Shown here one piece after another: positions 17,172 through 24,421 of a stretch of 64,000 bases of DNA. Origin of the DNA: Spartinivicinus ruber (GTDB taxonomy: Bacteria > Pseudomonadota > Gammaproteobacteria > Pseudomonadales > Zooshikellaceae); NCBI RefSeq assembly GCF_011009015.1, contig NZ_CP048880.1, forward strand, positions 1-64,000. Reading direction: 5' to 3'. A program made the position numbers and the translations under genes. Under the pieces are notes generated by a model. The model ran no database searches. It was not told the origin of the DNA and saw only the letters and a program-made list of their open reading frames with translations. How positions within the stretch are numbered: position 1 is the stretch's first letter; the number at the start of each line of letters is the position of its first letter.

Positions 17172-18410
17172 CTACTTCCACAGTGCATTCATTGGTACGG
17201 CAATGCCGTTTTCAACTCCTGACAGTGATATGTAGTTGTTTCCAGTGTAAAGTAATATTCCACCTCGCCAAGCGTTACCTGCAAGGCCTTCAAGCCTTGA
17301 TAGACCTGCTCCATCTTTGGGTTGTACGCTCGCAGCTTTTTTAACTTCTACTCCCCAAATATTTCGTCCTTGTTCTATCACAAGGTCTACTTCAACTTGG
17401 TCTTTGTCTCGGTAATGCGAAAAACGAAGCTCACTATCAATCCAACCAGCCTGGCATATCAACTGTTGTACTACAAAGCTTTCCAGCAGGGCACCGAAGC
17501 TTGTGCTGTAATCATACCATTCATCAACTTTCAGCTCGCTCAACGTAGCAGCTAGACCTGAGTCGATAAGGTGAACTTTAGGCGTTTTAACAAGCCGTTT
17601 AGCCTGATTTTTATGCCAAGCAGGTAAACGACGAATTAAAAATAAACGCTCAAGGATAGAAACGTACTTATCGACCGTTTCACGGCGAATGCCTAACTCA
17701 GTTGCTAAACCACTAATATTAAGTAAATTAGCCGTACGTAAAGCCAGTATTTCAATTAGACGCATCATGTCGTCTTTATCTCGAATTGCAGCAATATCTT
17801 TAACATCACGCTGGATAATTGCATTTAGGTATTGTCGATGCCATTGTCTTGCTCTTTTCTCATTGCGAGTATTTGGTTCTGGATACCCGCCTTTACATAC
17901 AGCTTCAGCAACCCCTGATATTTGTTGTTGTTCTCCAAAAATTTGAGGCGTGATATTGCCATCAAGCAGGCGCTGCAAAAACGTATTACGGCTCTGATGC
18001 TTTTCCTGCTCAGAGAGAGGATGGAGCTGTAATACCTCAACTCGACCAGCCAATGACTCCTGCACTCCAGGCAATAAAAGTAGATTAGCGGAGCCAGTGA
18101 GTAGAAAGCGCCCTGGTTTACGATCCTTGTCAACAGCAGCCTTAATCGCTGGCAATAATTCTGGTGCCCGCTGCACTTCATCTAGAGTGACTCTTTCAGG
18201 CAAGTTTTGCACAAAACCAGAAGGATCTGTTTTAGCGTTATTCAATAAAGTAGAGTCATCAAAATTAATATAAGTTCGATTAGGCTCTATTGATAGTGCT
18301 AGCGTAGTTTTGCCTACTTGGCGCGGCCCTAGCAAACAAATGACAGGAGTATCAGCTAAGGCTTGACGAATCAAAGGCTCAATATAACGAGGGTATAGGT
18401 TTTGAGGCAT
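17172..18410 (-). CDS. AAA_14/DUF4143 ATPase
   Basis: ATP-binding protein of 412 aa from the chosen start. Walker A is GPRQVGKTT, Walker B is the hydrophobic strand ending TLDEVQRAP, and sensor-1 is LLTGSANL; these define the AAA_14 domain. The C-terminal DUF4143 part contains a winged-helix segment (ELGIRRETVDKYVSILERL) and a nuclease-like core (VEVDLVIEQGRNIWGVEVK). Such proteins are widespread on mobile DNA and their role is not established. I prefer the ATG at 18410 over 18425. Four 23-bp repeats sit just upstream and may be its operator. Confidence 0.85.
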   Translation of the reverse strand: MPQNLYPRYIEPLIRQALADTPVICLLGPRQVGKTTLALSIEPNRTYINFDDSTLLNNAKTDPSGFVQNLPERVTLDEVQRAPELLPAIKAAVDKDRKPGRFLLTGSANLLLLPGVQESLAGRVEVLQLHPLSEQEKHQSRNTFLQRLLDGNITPQIFGEQQQISGVAEAVCKGGYPEPNTRNEKRARQWHRQYLNAIIQRDVKDIAAIRDKDDMMRLIEILALRTANLLNISGLATELGIRRETVDKYVSILERLFLIRRLPAWHKNQAKRLVKTPKVHLIDSGLAATLSELKVDEWYDYSTSFGALLESFVVQQLICQAGWIDSELRFSHYRDKDQVEVDLVIEQGRNIWGVEVKKAASVQPKDGAGLSRLEGLAGNAWRGGILLYTGNNYISLSGVENGIAVPMNALWK

Positions 18411-18430
18411 GGTTGTACAAGTCAAATTAT

Positions 18431-18522
18431 CGTCTAATTGACTATTATTTTACCGTCCAGTTGACTATTAGTAAACCGTCTATTTACTGATTAAAAAAAC
18501 GTCTAATTGACTATTATTAATG
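18431..18522. repeat. Four 23-bp direct repeats upstream of the ATPase gene
   Basis: Units start at 18431, 18454, 18477 and 18500, exactly 23 bp apart, with consensus CGTCTAATTGACTATTATT plus four A/T-rich bases. The third unit is the most diverged. Spacing and position, 21-112 bp upstream of the ATPase start, suit a multimeric operator or iteron-type binding site. The winged-helix part of the ATPase is a possible binder, by inference. Confidence 0.75.
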
Positions 18523-18542
18523 ATAAGCCCCTCTACTAAGAG

Positions 18543-18613
18543 GGTTCTGTCGCAAACTTTTCTCAGTTTCAAAAATGCCTGCTTTCAAGACACACTTAAC
18601 CTGCTAATGCATA
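18543..18613 (+). mobile_element. IS6-family end fragment
   Basis: Starts with the intact terminal repeat GGTTCTGTCGCAAACTTTT and matches the IS6 end at 11891 for about 65 bp, through the transposase stop-codon region. It then joins the immunity-gene tail of repeat copy 2. No transposase body is present. The join is at the same position as in 4666-4736. Confidence 0.85.
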
Positions 18614-18983
18614 AAGATAATGACAATATGATAAATAAGGCTGTTAAGCTACAATAAATCCTGACTATGGGGGCTGAGGACCCCACTATAAAGCCCCCTC
18701 CGGGGCTTTTTTAATTCCCCCATCTCCCCAACACGCTCATGATTTAGCGGCTTGCCCTGCAAAACACAAAATGTTCCACGGGAAACAATATGTAGCACTG
18801 CTACACAGCAAGAGGCGTACAAAACTTGTACTGCCTGTTGGTTTTTGTTAGTGTTGGCCAGTACAAGGCTGGCCAACACTAACAACCTGTTTCGTCCTGT
18901 ATGAAACTTGCCCAGACAATGCCATCCCGCACTCTTACGCTAGGCCATAACTGGCGTAGGACGCTAGGGGTGCTGAGCCCCTT
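18614..18983 (+). repeat. Dispersed rhs-immunity-tail repeat, copy 2
   Basis: Shares with copies 1 and 3 the immunity-gene tail (with a small deletion removing MKE and neighbours), the AAAGCCCC terminator at 18690-18712, and the parS-like 16-mer at 18772-18787. Here GTTAGTGTTGGCCAG and CTGGCCAACACTAAC form a perfect 15-bp-arm hairpin around TACAAGG. Compared with copies 1 and 3 one flank of this stem-loop is inverted. An extra segment of about 75 bp separates it from the closing hairpin (18964-18983, loop GCTGAG). Confidence 0.8.
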
Positions 18984-19020
18984 AGTCACTATCAATTTAT
19001 TATTTGTAGATCAAGAAAAT

Positions 19021-19230
19021 ATGTCTAATCAAAAAACTGGCACAGTAAAGTGGTTCAACGAATCTAAAGGTTTTGGTTTCATTGAACAGCAAAGCGGCCC
19101 AGACGTTTTTGTTCATTACAGTGCTATCCAAACTTCTGGCTTCAAAGTGCTTACCGAAGGCCAGCAAGTTGAATTTACTCAAGGCCAAGGCCCTAAAGGC
19201 CCACAAGCTGAAAACGTAGTGCCTTTATAG
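19021..19230 (+). CDS. Cold-shock domain protein (CspA family)
   Basis: 69-aa single cold-shock domain protein. RNP1 is KGFGFIEQ and RNP2 is VFVHYSAI; the start [12 protein letters not shown] is typical. It binds single-stranded RNA or DNA and acts as an RNA chaperone. An in-frame ATG 40 codons upstream would add unrelated residues read from the repeat boundary, so the ATG at 19021 is chosen. The short distance to the repeat hairpin (18983) leaves no room for the long leader of thermally regulated csp genes, which suggests altered control. Confidence 0.92.
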   Translation: MSNQKTGTVKWFNESKGFGFIEQQSGPDVFVHYSAIQTSGFKVLTEGQQVEFTQGQGPKGPQAENVVPL

Positions 19231-19277
19231 GTTCTTCACAGGCTAGACGGTAACAGCCGTTTAGCTTGGACGCTGAC

Positions 19278-19577
19278 TTACATCAAATCATCTAAATCAA
19301 CATTAAGCACTTCAGCAATACGCTTAAGCACATCTACAGAGCCAGACTTTTCACCTTTTTCAATCTGTGACAAATAAGCTGCCATAATCTCTAACTTTTC
19401 AGCTAGTTGTTTTTGCTTAAGCCCTCGATGTTCACGCCAGACCTTTACAGGGTTTTCACCATCCAGCAGACGAGTTACAACAGCATCAGGCACTAGCTCT
19501 GTTTCGCCATTTTTAATGGCCTTTTTAATCTCGTCATACTCTTTAATATCGGCTAGCTCTTCAAATTTTGATGACAT
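19278..19577 (-). CDS. XRE-family antitoxin-like regulator, unpaired
   Basis: 99 aa. The C-terminal half is a helix-turn-helix (GLKQKQLAEKLEIMAAYLSQIEKG), and the N-terminal half carries VPDAVVTRLLDGENPVKVWRE, the signature of XRE antitoxins usually paired with RelE/ParE-type toxins. No toxin frame lies on either side: upstream is the divergent vapBC pair and downstream the cold-shock gene. It is therefore an orphan antitoxin or a regulator derived from one. Its start lies 114 bp from the divergent vapB start, with operator repeats between. Confidence 0.8.
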   Translation of the reverse strand: MSSKFEELADIKEYDEIKKAIKNGETELVPDAVVTRLLDGENPVKVWREHRGLKQKQLAEKLEIMAAYLSQIEKGEKSGSVDVLKRIAEVLNVDLDDLM

Positions 19578-19608
19578 TTACCCTTGCTCCATGACTAACG
19601 CAGACTCA

Positions 19609-19648
19609 ATGACATATGCTTGACCTATGCCAAATCATGACATATGCT
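19609..19648. promoter_or_regulatory. Operator repeats between divergent xre and vapBC
   Basis: ATGACATATGCT occurs at 19609-19620 and 19637-19648, 28 bp apart. Partner half-sites, CCTATGCC and GGCATATACC, follow each copy, making two imperfect dyads. They lie 43-82 bp upstream of vapB. Binding by VapBC, or by the divergent XRE protein, is an inference. Confidence 0.55.
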
Positions 19649-19690
19649 AGGCATATACCAATATTGAAGCAAAAAAGGGAGGTACTTACT

Positions 19691-19924
19691 ATGCCTGATA
19701 GAACTGCCAAGCTATTCACCAATGGGCGGAATCAAGCCGTTAGGCTGCCAAAGATGTTTGAGTTTAGCGGTATTGACGAAGTCTTTATCCGCAAAGAAGG
19801 TGATTCAATCATATTAACACCTAAACGAAAGTCGTGGCTTTCCTTTGCTGAATTACCAGCCGCTGATGATGACTTTATGGCTGAGCGCGCCGATATAATG
19901 GAAACAAATAGGGTTGAGTTCTAA
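19691..19924 (+). CDS. vapB: VapB-type (AbrB-like) antitoxin
   Basis: 77 aa from the ATG at 19691, which has an excellent ribosome site (GGGAGG). The upstream in-frame start at 19616 would run through the operator. The AbrB-like fold is seen as KLFTNGRNQAVRLPKMFEF and the toxin-binding tail as FAELPAADDDFMAER. It is related to the VapB at 684-920 (same NGR/SGN-QAVR-P core and FMA tail), so the two modules belong to the same subfamily. The stop overlaps the toxin ATG by one base. Confidence 0.93.
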   Translation: MPDRTAKLFTNGRNQAVRLPKMFEFSGIDEVFIRKEGDSIILTPKRKSWLSFAELPAADDDFMAERADIMETNRVEF

Positions 19925-20337
19925 TGCTGTACATGCTTGATACAGATATGTGTAGTTACATTATTAGAAAGCGCCCTATCTCAGTACTGGAAACCCTGCA
20001 AAAGCAGTCTGAATTCGGGGCTAGCATTTGCATTTCTGCTATTACTTATGCAGAGCTTTTGCTGGGGGCTGAGCGTTCTCAAGCGCGAGAAAAACACTTA
20101 AATTTAATTCATGGCTTAATTGAGCGAATAGATAAAGTGTTGCCTTGGAATGCTCAAGCGGCTGAGTCATTTTCTACATTACAAGCCTATTTATTTTCTC
20201 AAGGTACACCAATAGGCTCAAATGACACTATGATAGCAGGTCATGCCTTAAGTGTTGATGCGATGCTTGTGACAAATAATCAGCGACATTTTAGCAAAGT
20301 GCCTGATATTAAATTAGACAACTGGAATTCAAAGTAG
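19924..20337 (+). CDS. vapC: VapC-type PIN-domain toxin
   Basis: 137 aa. The order of acidic motifs is MLDTDMCSYIIRK, ITYAELLLGAERS, IGSNDTMIAGHALS and LVTNNQRHFSKV, a textbook VapC/FitB-like PIN domain. It is translationally coupled to vapB (TAATG). Expected to cleave RNA when free of antitoxin. A small orphan gene follows 29 bp downstream on the same strand. Confidence 0.94.
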   Translation: MLYMLDTDMCSYIIRKRPISVLETLQKQSEFGASICISAITYAELLLGAERSQAREKHLNLIHGLIERIDKVLPWNAQAAESFSTLQAYLFSQGTPIGSNDTMIAGHALSVDAMLVTNNQRHFSKVPDIKLDNWNSK

Positions 20338-20366
20338 GCGGATTATCCCGCCTTAACTACACCCTT

Positions 20367-20549
20367 ATGGACAAAAAACAATTTGACGAACTTCTGGCCA
20401 GCATCCATGAAGCCGATGATATAATCAAAGGCAAAAAGAAAGCAGAAGATGTACTCAAAGAGCTGCTTTCAGACAGCCCCAAAGATAGTCTAGTAACTGG
20501 TGATGATCGAGACTGGCTAGACATGAAGCCAGAGGGCAGAGAAGAATAA
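20367..20549 (+). CDS. Small orphan antitoxin-like protein
   Basis: 60 aa, acidic. The start MDKKQFDELLASIHEADDI resembles the N-terminal toxin-contacting helix of HigA/NadS-type XRE antitoxins (FDEL..SI.EA..I..G), but the helix-turn-helix that should follow is absent and the frame ends after an unrelated acidic tail. It is read either as a decayed antitoxin or as a stand-alone toxin-binding peptide, in line with the mosaic antitoxins at 52703-54158. The opposite-strand frame here is a shadow. Confidence 0.45.
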   Translation: MDKKQFDELLASIHEADDIIKGKKKAEDVLKELLSDSPKDSLVTGDDRDWLDMKPEGREE

Positions 20550-20576
20550 GCCAGCATTTGTTACACGGTAACAAGA

Positions 20577-21233
20577 TCAACATGCTATATCCAAACAAAT
20601 CCTGTACCCTAACTTATGAGCTATATCGACAAGCTCATCCAAGTTAAAATCCCCCATATTGCCATTTAAAAGCACACTTACTGCTGTATGGGAAATATTT
20701 AGCAACCTGGCTGCGTCAGTATTAGTTAGCTTACGTCGTTTAATTTGTTCAGTAATAGCACTAGTTAAAGCAGACCTCAGCATATAGTTTTTGGCTATTA
20801 TTGGGTCATCATTAAGGAGTTCTCGCCAAACACTGGCAGTATCTGAAGTGTCTATCGTTACTTGAAACTCTGGCCTTACGCAATCGGGTATAGAATTTTG
20901 CCCTCGGTATTTACTGACATCAACCTCAACCATAAACCAAAAGCCGTCTTTACAGTCTTCATCATCAAGGTGCTGCTCTACTGCGGTAGGGCTTGGTATT
21001 TCCTGGCCATCTTCAATCAGCAAATCAAAATGTCCAGTAAAAGCGCTTTTAGCATCCTTGATACAATCCTCAATATCCTTACCAGCAAAGAACAATCCAA
21101 ATACTCCAGGCGCAAACCCGCCAACCGCGCCATTTTCATCGGTATGAATATAAACAGGGTATAATGCTAATTTACTTTTTCTCTCTTCTTTCAAGTCATC
21201 AAATCCTTGTTTTATTTCTTCAAACAGCATCAT
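20577..21233 (-). CDS. HicB-XRE fusion antitoxin, unpaired
   Basis: 218 aa joining two antitoxin types. Residues about 22-110 are a HicB domain (YPVYIHTDENGAVGGF, FAGKDIEDCIKDAKSAF, IPSPTAVEQHL). Residues about 135-218 are an XRE domain (DAARLLNISHTAVSVLLNG, LDELVDIAHKLGY) similar along its length to the HigA protein at 29653. The usual C-terminal RHH or HTH of HicB is replaced by this XRE unit. No hicA frame is adjacent. It sits divergent to yefM with GTACAA repeats between, so it may repress both directions. Confidence 0.8.
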   Translation of the reverse strand: MMLFEEIKQGFDDLKEERKSKLALYPVYIHTDENGAVGGFAPGVFGLFFAGKDIEDCIKDAKSAFTGHFDLLIEDGQEIPSPTAVEQHLDDEDCKDGFWFMVEVDVSKYRGQNSIPDCVRPEFQVTIDTSDTASVWRELLNDDPIIAKNYMLRSALTSAITEQIKRRKLTNTDAARLLNISHTAVSVLLNGNMGDFNLDELVDIAHKLGYRICLDIAC

Positions 21234-21288
21234 TTTAACGCTTCCAGCTCTATGTAGTTGTTGCTATACAGGTCAAGTATACCATTGC

Positions 21289-21324
21289 GTACAAGATTAA
21301 GTACAAGTACAATAACAAGTACAA
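21289..21324. promoter_or_regulatory. GTACAA operator repeats before yefM
   Basis: GTACAA occurs four times, at 21289, 21301, 21307 and 21319, spaced 12, 6 and 12 bp. YefM-YoeB operators in other bacteria contain TGTACA-type half-sites, so autoregulation by this pair is likely. The site also covers the promoter side of the divergent HicB-XRE gene. Confidence 0.65.
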
Positions 21325-21343
21325 TGCATAGAAAGGTGTTATT

Positions 21344-21598
21344 ATGGACACAATCAGTTATTCAGCCTTCAGAAGTAAGCTAGCTGGGACTTTAGACAAG
21401 GTTAACGATGACCATACGCCTGTCTTGATTACCCGCCAGAATGGCAAACCGGCTGTCTTGATGTCTCTGGAAGACTTCAAATCTTATGAAGCCACAGCTT
21501 ACCTTATGGCTAGCCAACGTAATGCAGAGCGCTTGAATCAAGCCATTGCTCAAGTTGAAGATGGTAAAACGGTTGAGCGTGGATTGATTGAAGAATGA
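21344..21598 (+). CDS. yefM: YefM-type Phd antitoxin
   Basis: 84 aa Phd/YefM-family antitoxin. The DNA-binding N-terminus is MDTISYSAFRSKLAGTLDKV; PVLITRQNGKPAVLMSLEDF is the conserved core; the C-terminal helix (NAERLNQAI and beyond) wraps the toxin. A good ribosome site (AAAGGTG) precedes the ATG, and the stop overlaps the yoeB ATG (ATGA). It neutralises YoeB and represses the operon. Confidence 0.96.
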   Translation: MDTISYSAFRSKLAGTLDKVNDDHTPVLITRQNGKPAVLMSLEDFKSYEATAYLMASQRNAERLNQAIAQVEDGKTVERGLIEE

Positions 21599-21849
21599 TT
21601 CTATCTTGGGCAGAACTGGCTTGGGAGGATTATCTATATTGGCAGCAAACAGATAAAAAAACGCTCAAGCGGATTAATACTCTCATTAAAGATATAAAGC
21701 ACCAGCCGTTCGATGGCTTAGGCGACCCAGAACCACTAAAACATAACTGGTCTGGCTACTGGTCTCGGCGGATCGATAGAGAGCACCGCCTAGTATACAA
21801 GGTAACAGACACAGCTATTATTGTTGTTCAGTGTCGTTATCATTACTAA
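21595..21849 (+). CDS. yoeB: YoeB mRNA interferase toxin
   Basis: 84 aa, the same length as E. coli YoeB, and collinear with it (WEDYLYWQQTDKK, GDPEPLKHNWSGYWSRRI, EHRLVYKV, CRYHY). The catalytic residues of the E. coli enzyme (Glu46, Arg65, His83, Tyr84) all appear conserved. It cleaves mRNA in the ribosomal A site. It ends with the family's characteristic RYHY and overlaps yefM by four bases. The toxin looks intact. Confidence 0.97.
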   Translation: MILSWAELAWEDYLYWQQTDKKTLKRINTLIKDIKHQPFDGLGDPEPLKHNWSGYWSRRIDREHRLVYKVTDTAIIVVQCRYHY

Positions 21850-21898
21850 GCAAGGCTATTGTTAGCAGATGCTTTCTCAGTTTACCTTAACTTTCTGC

Positions 21899-21926
21899 TT
21901 GTCCCATGTCCTAGGACACGGGACAA
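21899..21926. promoter_or_regulatory. 28-bp near-perfect palindrome after yoeB
   Basis: TTGTCCCATGTCCT / AGGACACGGGACAA, 14-bp arms with one mismatch and no loop, centred on CTAG. The lack of a loop and T-run argues against a simple terminator and suits a dimeric protein site or recombination site. The rest of 21850-22240 shows no gene. Confidence 0.5.
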
Positions 21927-22244
21927 CGAAAGGCATTGAAGCTTACCTGCACTACAAACTACACCAACTTAGAACTAACATACCTATTCAAACTAACACC
22001 AGATTCAGCCGTTCTCATGGCTAGGAAACTCAGTGCACAAGCCTACATACTCCTGATCTTCCTCAGACCAAGTAACCCTATATGTGTAATGTTCGTGATT
22101 AATCATTCTCTAAACCCTCTAACTTTGCTATTGCTACAAACCCCACCTGATTTGATTGAGCTTAGTGAAAGTGCCGTAAACCTGTGCCCAGTGCTGGCGG
22201 GGAGCAGTCACCTTTTTGAGGTGGGAGGCTTGACGGGCACTTAA

Positions 22245-22276
22245 TTAAAATATATAATTTAAAATATATATTTTAA
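22245..22276. promoter_or_regulatory. AT-rich operator upstream of the fourth TA pair
   Basis: TTAAAATATATA (22245) is followed by the perfect 18-bp palindrome TTAAAATATATATTTTAA (22259-22276), directly before the ribosome site AAAGGAGAG. It probably combines the promoter -10 region and the autorepression site. Confidence 0.55.
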
Positions 22277-22287
22277 AGGAGAGTGAC

Positions 22288-22554
22288 ATGCAAATCACTG
22301 CATCACAGCTACAAAGCCAGCACAAAGCGCTCATAGATGCGCTAAAGCGCGGTGAGCTAGTAGAGATTACTTATCATGGTGAGGTTTTAGGGGTGGTTCA
22401 TCCCAAATCATCAAGCATTAAGCCTATAGAAGCAGATAAAGAGGCTGATGCTTTTTTTGGTATGCACGGTGACAACACCACTTCAGTTGAACAAGTTGAG
22501 GATGAAATACGCCAACTACGAAAAGGAAGAAGGGCGCGTTTAGATGATATTTGA
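22288..22554 (+). CDS. Phd/YefM-like antitoxin of a PIN toxin
   Basis: 88 aa. The N-terminus MQITASQLQSQHKALIDAL followed by VEITYHGEVLGVVHP is the Phd/YefM-type DNA-binding fold, and the acidic C-terminal part (VEQVEDEIRQLRKGRRARL) would contact the toxin. It has a strong ribosome site and overlaps the PIN-domain gene by 11 bases. Phd-type antitoxins with VapC toxins are a known combination. Confidence 0.85.
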   Translation: MQITASQLQSQHKALIDALKRGELVEITYHGEVLGVVHPKSSSIKPIEADKEADAFFGMHGDNTTSVEQVEDEIRQLRKGRRARLDDI

Positions 22555-22924
22555 TACCAGTATTCTGATTTATGCGGCTCGTGGGTATGAAGCAGCTAAA
22601 AGTATCATCTTAAATACACCAGAACGGGCTATTTCAGCTGTTACCTACATGGAATTTGTGCCATTTTGCCGCAATAAACAGGAACTAAAGCACTTTGAAA
22701 AAATGCTAGAAAATCAGCAATTCAAAATCTATGAAATTGACCCACAAATTTCTATCAATGCACGCAGCTATACAAAACAGTTTGCGCTTAGCCATAGTGT
22801 AGAAATGGGCGATGCTTTAATTGCCGCAACAGCTGTTCGCTATGGTGAAACACTATGCACAACCAACCTAAAGCACTTTAAGCCTATTTCTGGTATTGAG
22901 TTACAGCAATTTTCTGTTGAATAA
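22544..22924 (+). CDS. vapC: VapC-type PIN-domain toxin
   Basis: 126 aa PIN protein: MIFDTSILIYAARG, ISAVTYMEFVPFCRNKQEL, SHSVEMGDALIAATAV and LCTTNLKHFKPI give the ordered acidic residues. The overlap with its antitoxin gene indicates coupled translation. It is the most diverged of the four VapC proteins in the window. Confidence 0.92.
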   Translation: MIFDTSILIYAARGYEAAKSIILNTPERAISAVTYMEFVPFCRNKQELKHFEKMLENQQFKIYEIDPQISINARSYTKQFALSHSVEMGDALIAATAVRYGETLCTTNLKHFKPISGIELQQFSVE

Positions 22925-22974
22925 CTGCTACCCTGCTCTACTCATCAGGATTTTAAGCGGCCTGATCTTTCCCC

Positions 22975-23015
22975 CCATTTAGTGGACACTTGTCATTAGG
23001 AATTTAGGCGCATAG
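22975..23015. repeat. Short IS-end-like repeat, copy B
   Basis: C-tract, ATTTAGTGGACACTTGTCA, then TTAGGAATTTAGGCGCATAGC: the second copy of the element at 3611-3652, in the same orientation and with an extra TTTAGT. The spelling CCCCCATTTAGTGGACAC is what an IS3-group outer end looks like. No transposase remains beside it. Confidence 0.45.
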
Positions 23016-23139
23016 CTGCTCATATCCTGCTGGTGTTTTGAACGCCAGAGAGCATGTAATTTTGAATTTCTGTAGATATGTCCATCATTTTGGTATTTAT
23101 GGTTTGTGGAGGGCTGGCTAGATACCAGCTCTTACCAGA

Positions 23140-23646
23140 TTAACTCTTTGCAGAAAAGGATTTATGATAAGTGACTATTCCTTGAGGCAAATCGTCTTGA
23201 AATACTAGCGCTTGAAAATATTCCTCTGGTACATCTGGAAGTACCAATCCTTCTCTAGGTCTAAAGCCAAAACGATGATAATAATTAGGGTCTCCGAGCA
23301 ATACGCAACCTTTTGCTTTTATATTCTTTAGCTCTTGAATAGCTGCATTCATAAGTTTTGAACCAATACCTTTATTCTGATTGTTCGGATGAACTGATAT
23401 TGGACCCAGACCATACCAGCCATCTGTACCGTCAGAAATACTGATGGGAGAAAGTGCCACATGCCCAACGACATTACCTGCCTCTTCGGCAACAAGTGAA
23501 ATCGATAATGCGGATGACTCACGAAGAGCTTTAACAATAAATTGCTCAGTATGGTCAGTATGCGGCGCTTCAAGAAATGCAGCAACAGTAACCTCATGAA
23601 TACTTTGAATATCGCTTGGTTGTTCTTCTCGGATACTAATAGTCAA
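23140..23646 (-). CDS. GNAT N-acetyltransferase (YhbS-like)
   Basis: 168 aa acetyltransferase using acetyl-CoA. The fold is visible as IREEQPSDIQSIHEV, VAEEAGNVVGHVALSP, the acetyl-CoA loop VHPNNQNKGIGSKLM and the family end YYHRFGFRPREGL. The start codon is TTG at 23646, supported by AAGGAGAT eight bases upstream; no better in-frame ATG exists. The natural substrate is unknown; YhbS relatives are assigned to small molecules or proteins without firm proof. Confidence 0.9.
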   Translation of the reverse strand: MTISIREEQPSDIQSIHEVTVAAFLEAPHTDHTEQFIVKALRESSALSISLVAEEAGNVVGHVALSPISISDGTDGWYGLGPISVHPNNQNKGIGSKLMNAAIQELKNIKAKGCVLLGDPNYYHRFGFRPREGLVLPDVPEEYFQALVFQDDLPQGIVTYHKSFSAKS

Positions 23647-23916
23647 TCTTGTATCTCCTTTGCGGTTAACAATTAATGAACGTCACTCTGAGACAAAATA
23701 CTATGTCGCATTGACGTATAACTAATTGGCGTATTTTAACCTAAAGGTTATTAAATTTACTCACTGTTCCTTCCCCCACACTCCCCAAAAATCACCAAAA
23801 CAAGCAAATACCTATTGTTAATCTGGCAGAGATAAAAGACAGGCGTCGTTTACTTAGGTGGTTGTTATTTTTTGCGGTATCATGCCGTATGACTGAAACG
23901 AAAGGAGTATTTCACC

Positions 23917-24150
23917 ATGTCACAGAGTTTACCTACACCAGCCCAGCTGGATAATGTCATGGGGAAAGCAGGTGGTGCCCGTCAGGCACTAGTTGAGCTG
24001 ATTGATTTGCTTGAATCATTGGAGCTGGTGGCGACAGCAGACGGCTATAAAAGACAGCTGATGGACTTGGATAAGCAGCAAATCAAACTGGCTGGGCTCG
24101 TGGCCCGTTGTCGGGAGGCAGGACAAATTACCGTAGATGATTATAAATAA
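23917..24150 (+). CDS. Small helical hypothetical protein
   Basis: 77 aa, predicted all-helical (ARQALVELIDLLESLELVAT, RQLMDLDKQQIKLAGLVARC). Start supported by the ribosome site GAAAGGAG. Not recognised. It is a single gene between the GNAT gene and the rhs locus with about 270 bp of non-coding sequence on each side. The opposite-strand frame at 24016-24348 is a shadow. Confidence 0.6.
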   Translation: MSQSLPTPAQLDNVMGKAGGARQALVELIDLLESLELVATADGYKRQLMDLDKQQIKLAGLVARCREAGQITVDDYK

Positions 24151-24421
24151 CTCACGCTCTAGCGGAGATACATAAGCCTGCGTAGAACTGACTTTTGACA
24201 AAAAGCGGGTTGGCCATCCTGCTTGTTCCTCCCTGAAGCCCCGTGTTGATCGAAAGGCGTCATTATAACCCTTTACCCAATGCCCGTTTGGTAAAGAGTT
24301 TGCCCAGAAAAATCCGTCTAAATAATCACCAACACAGCAGTGAAACATTTCACCTGTTGTACAACTACTGTTTCACATATAATCGGCGGCACTTGATTGG
24401 TATGAAGTGACTAAGTATTAA

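Noticed and set aside
18431..18522. CRISPR array
   Set aside because: Units are contiguous 23-bp repeats with no unique spacers and no cas gene nearby.
21936..22244. 102-aa frame between yoeB and the next TA pair
   Set aside because: No ribosome site, no recognisable fold, ends in the operator region; composition like non-coding DNA.
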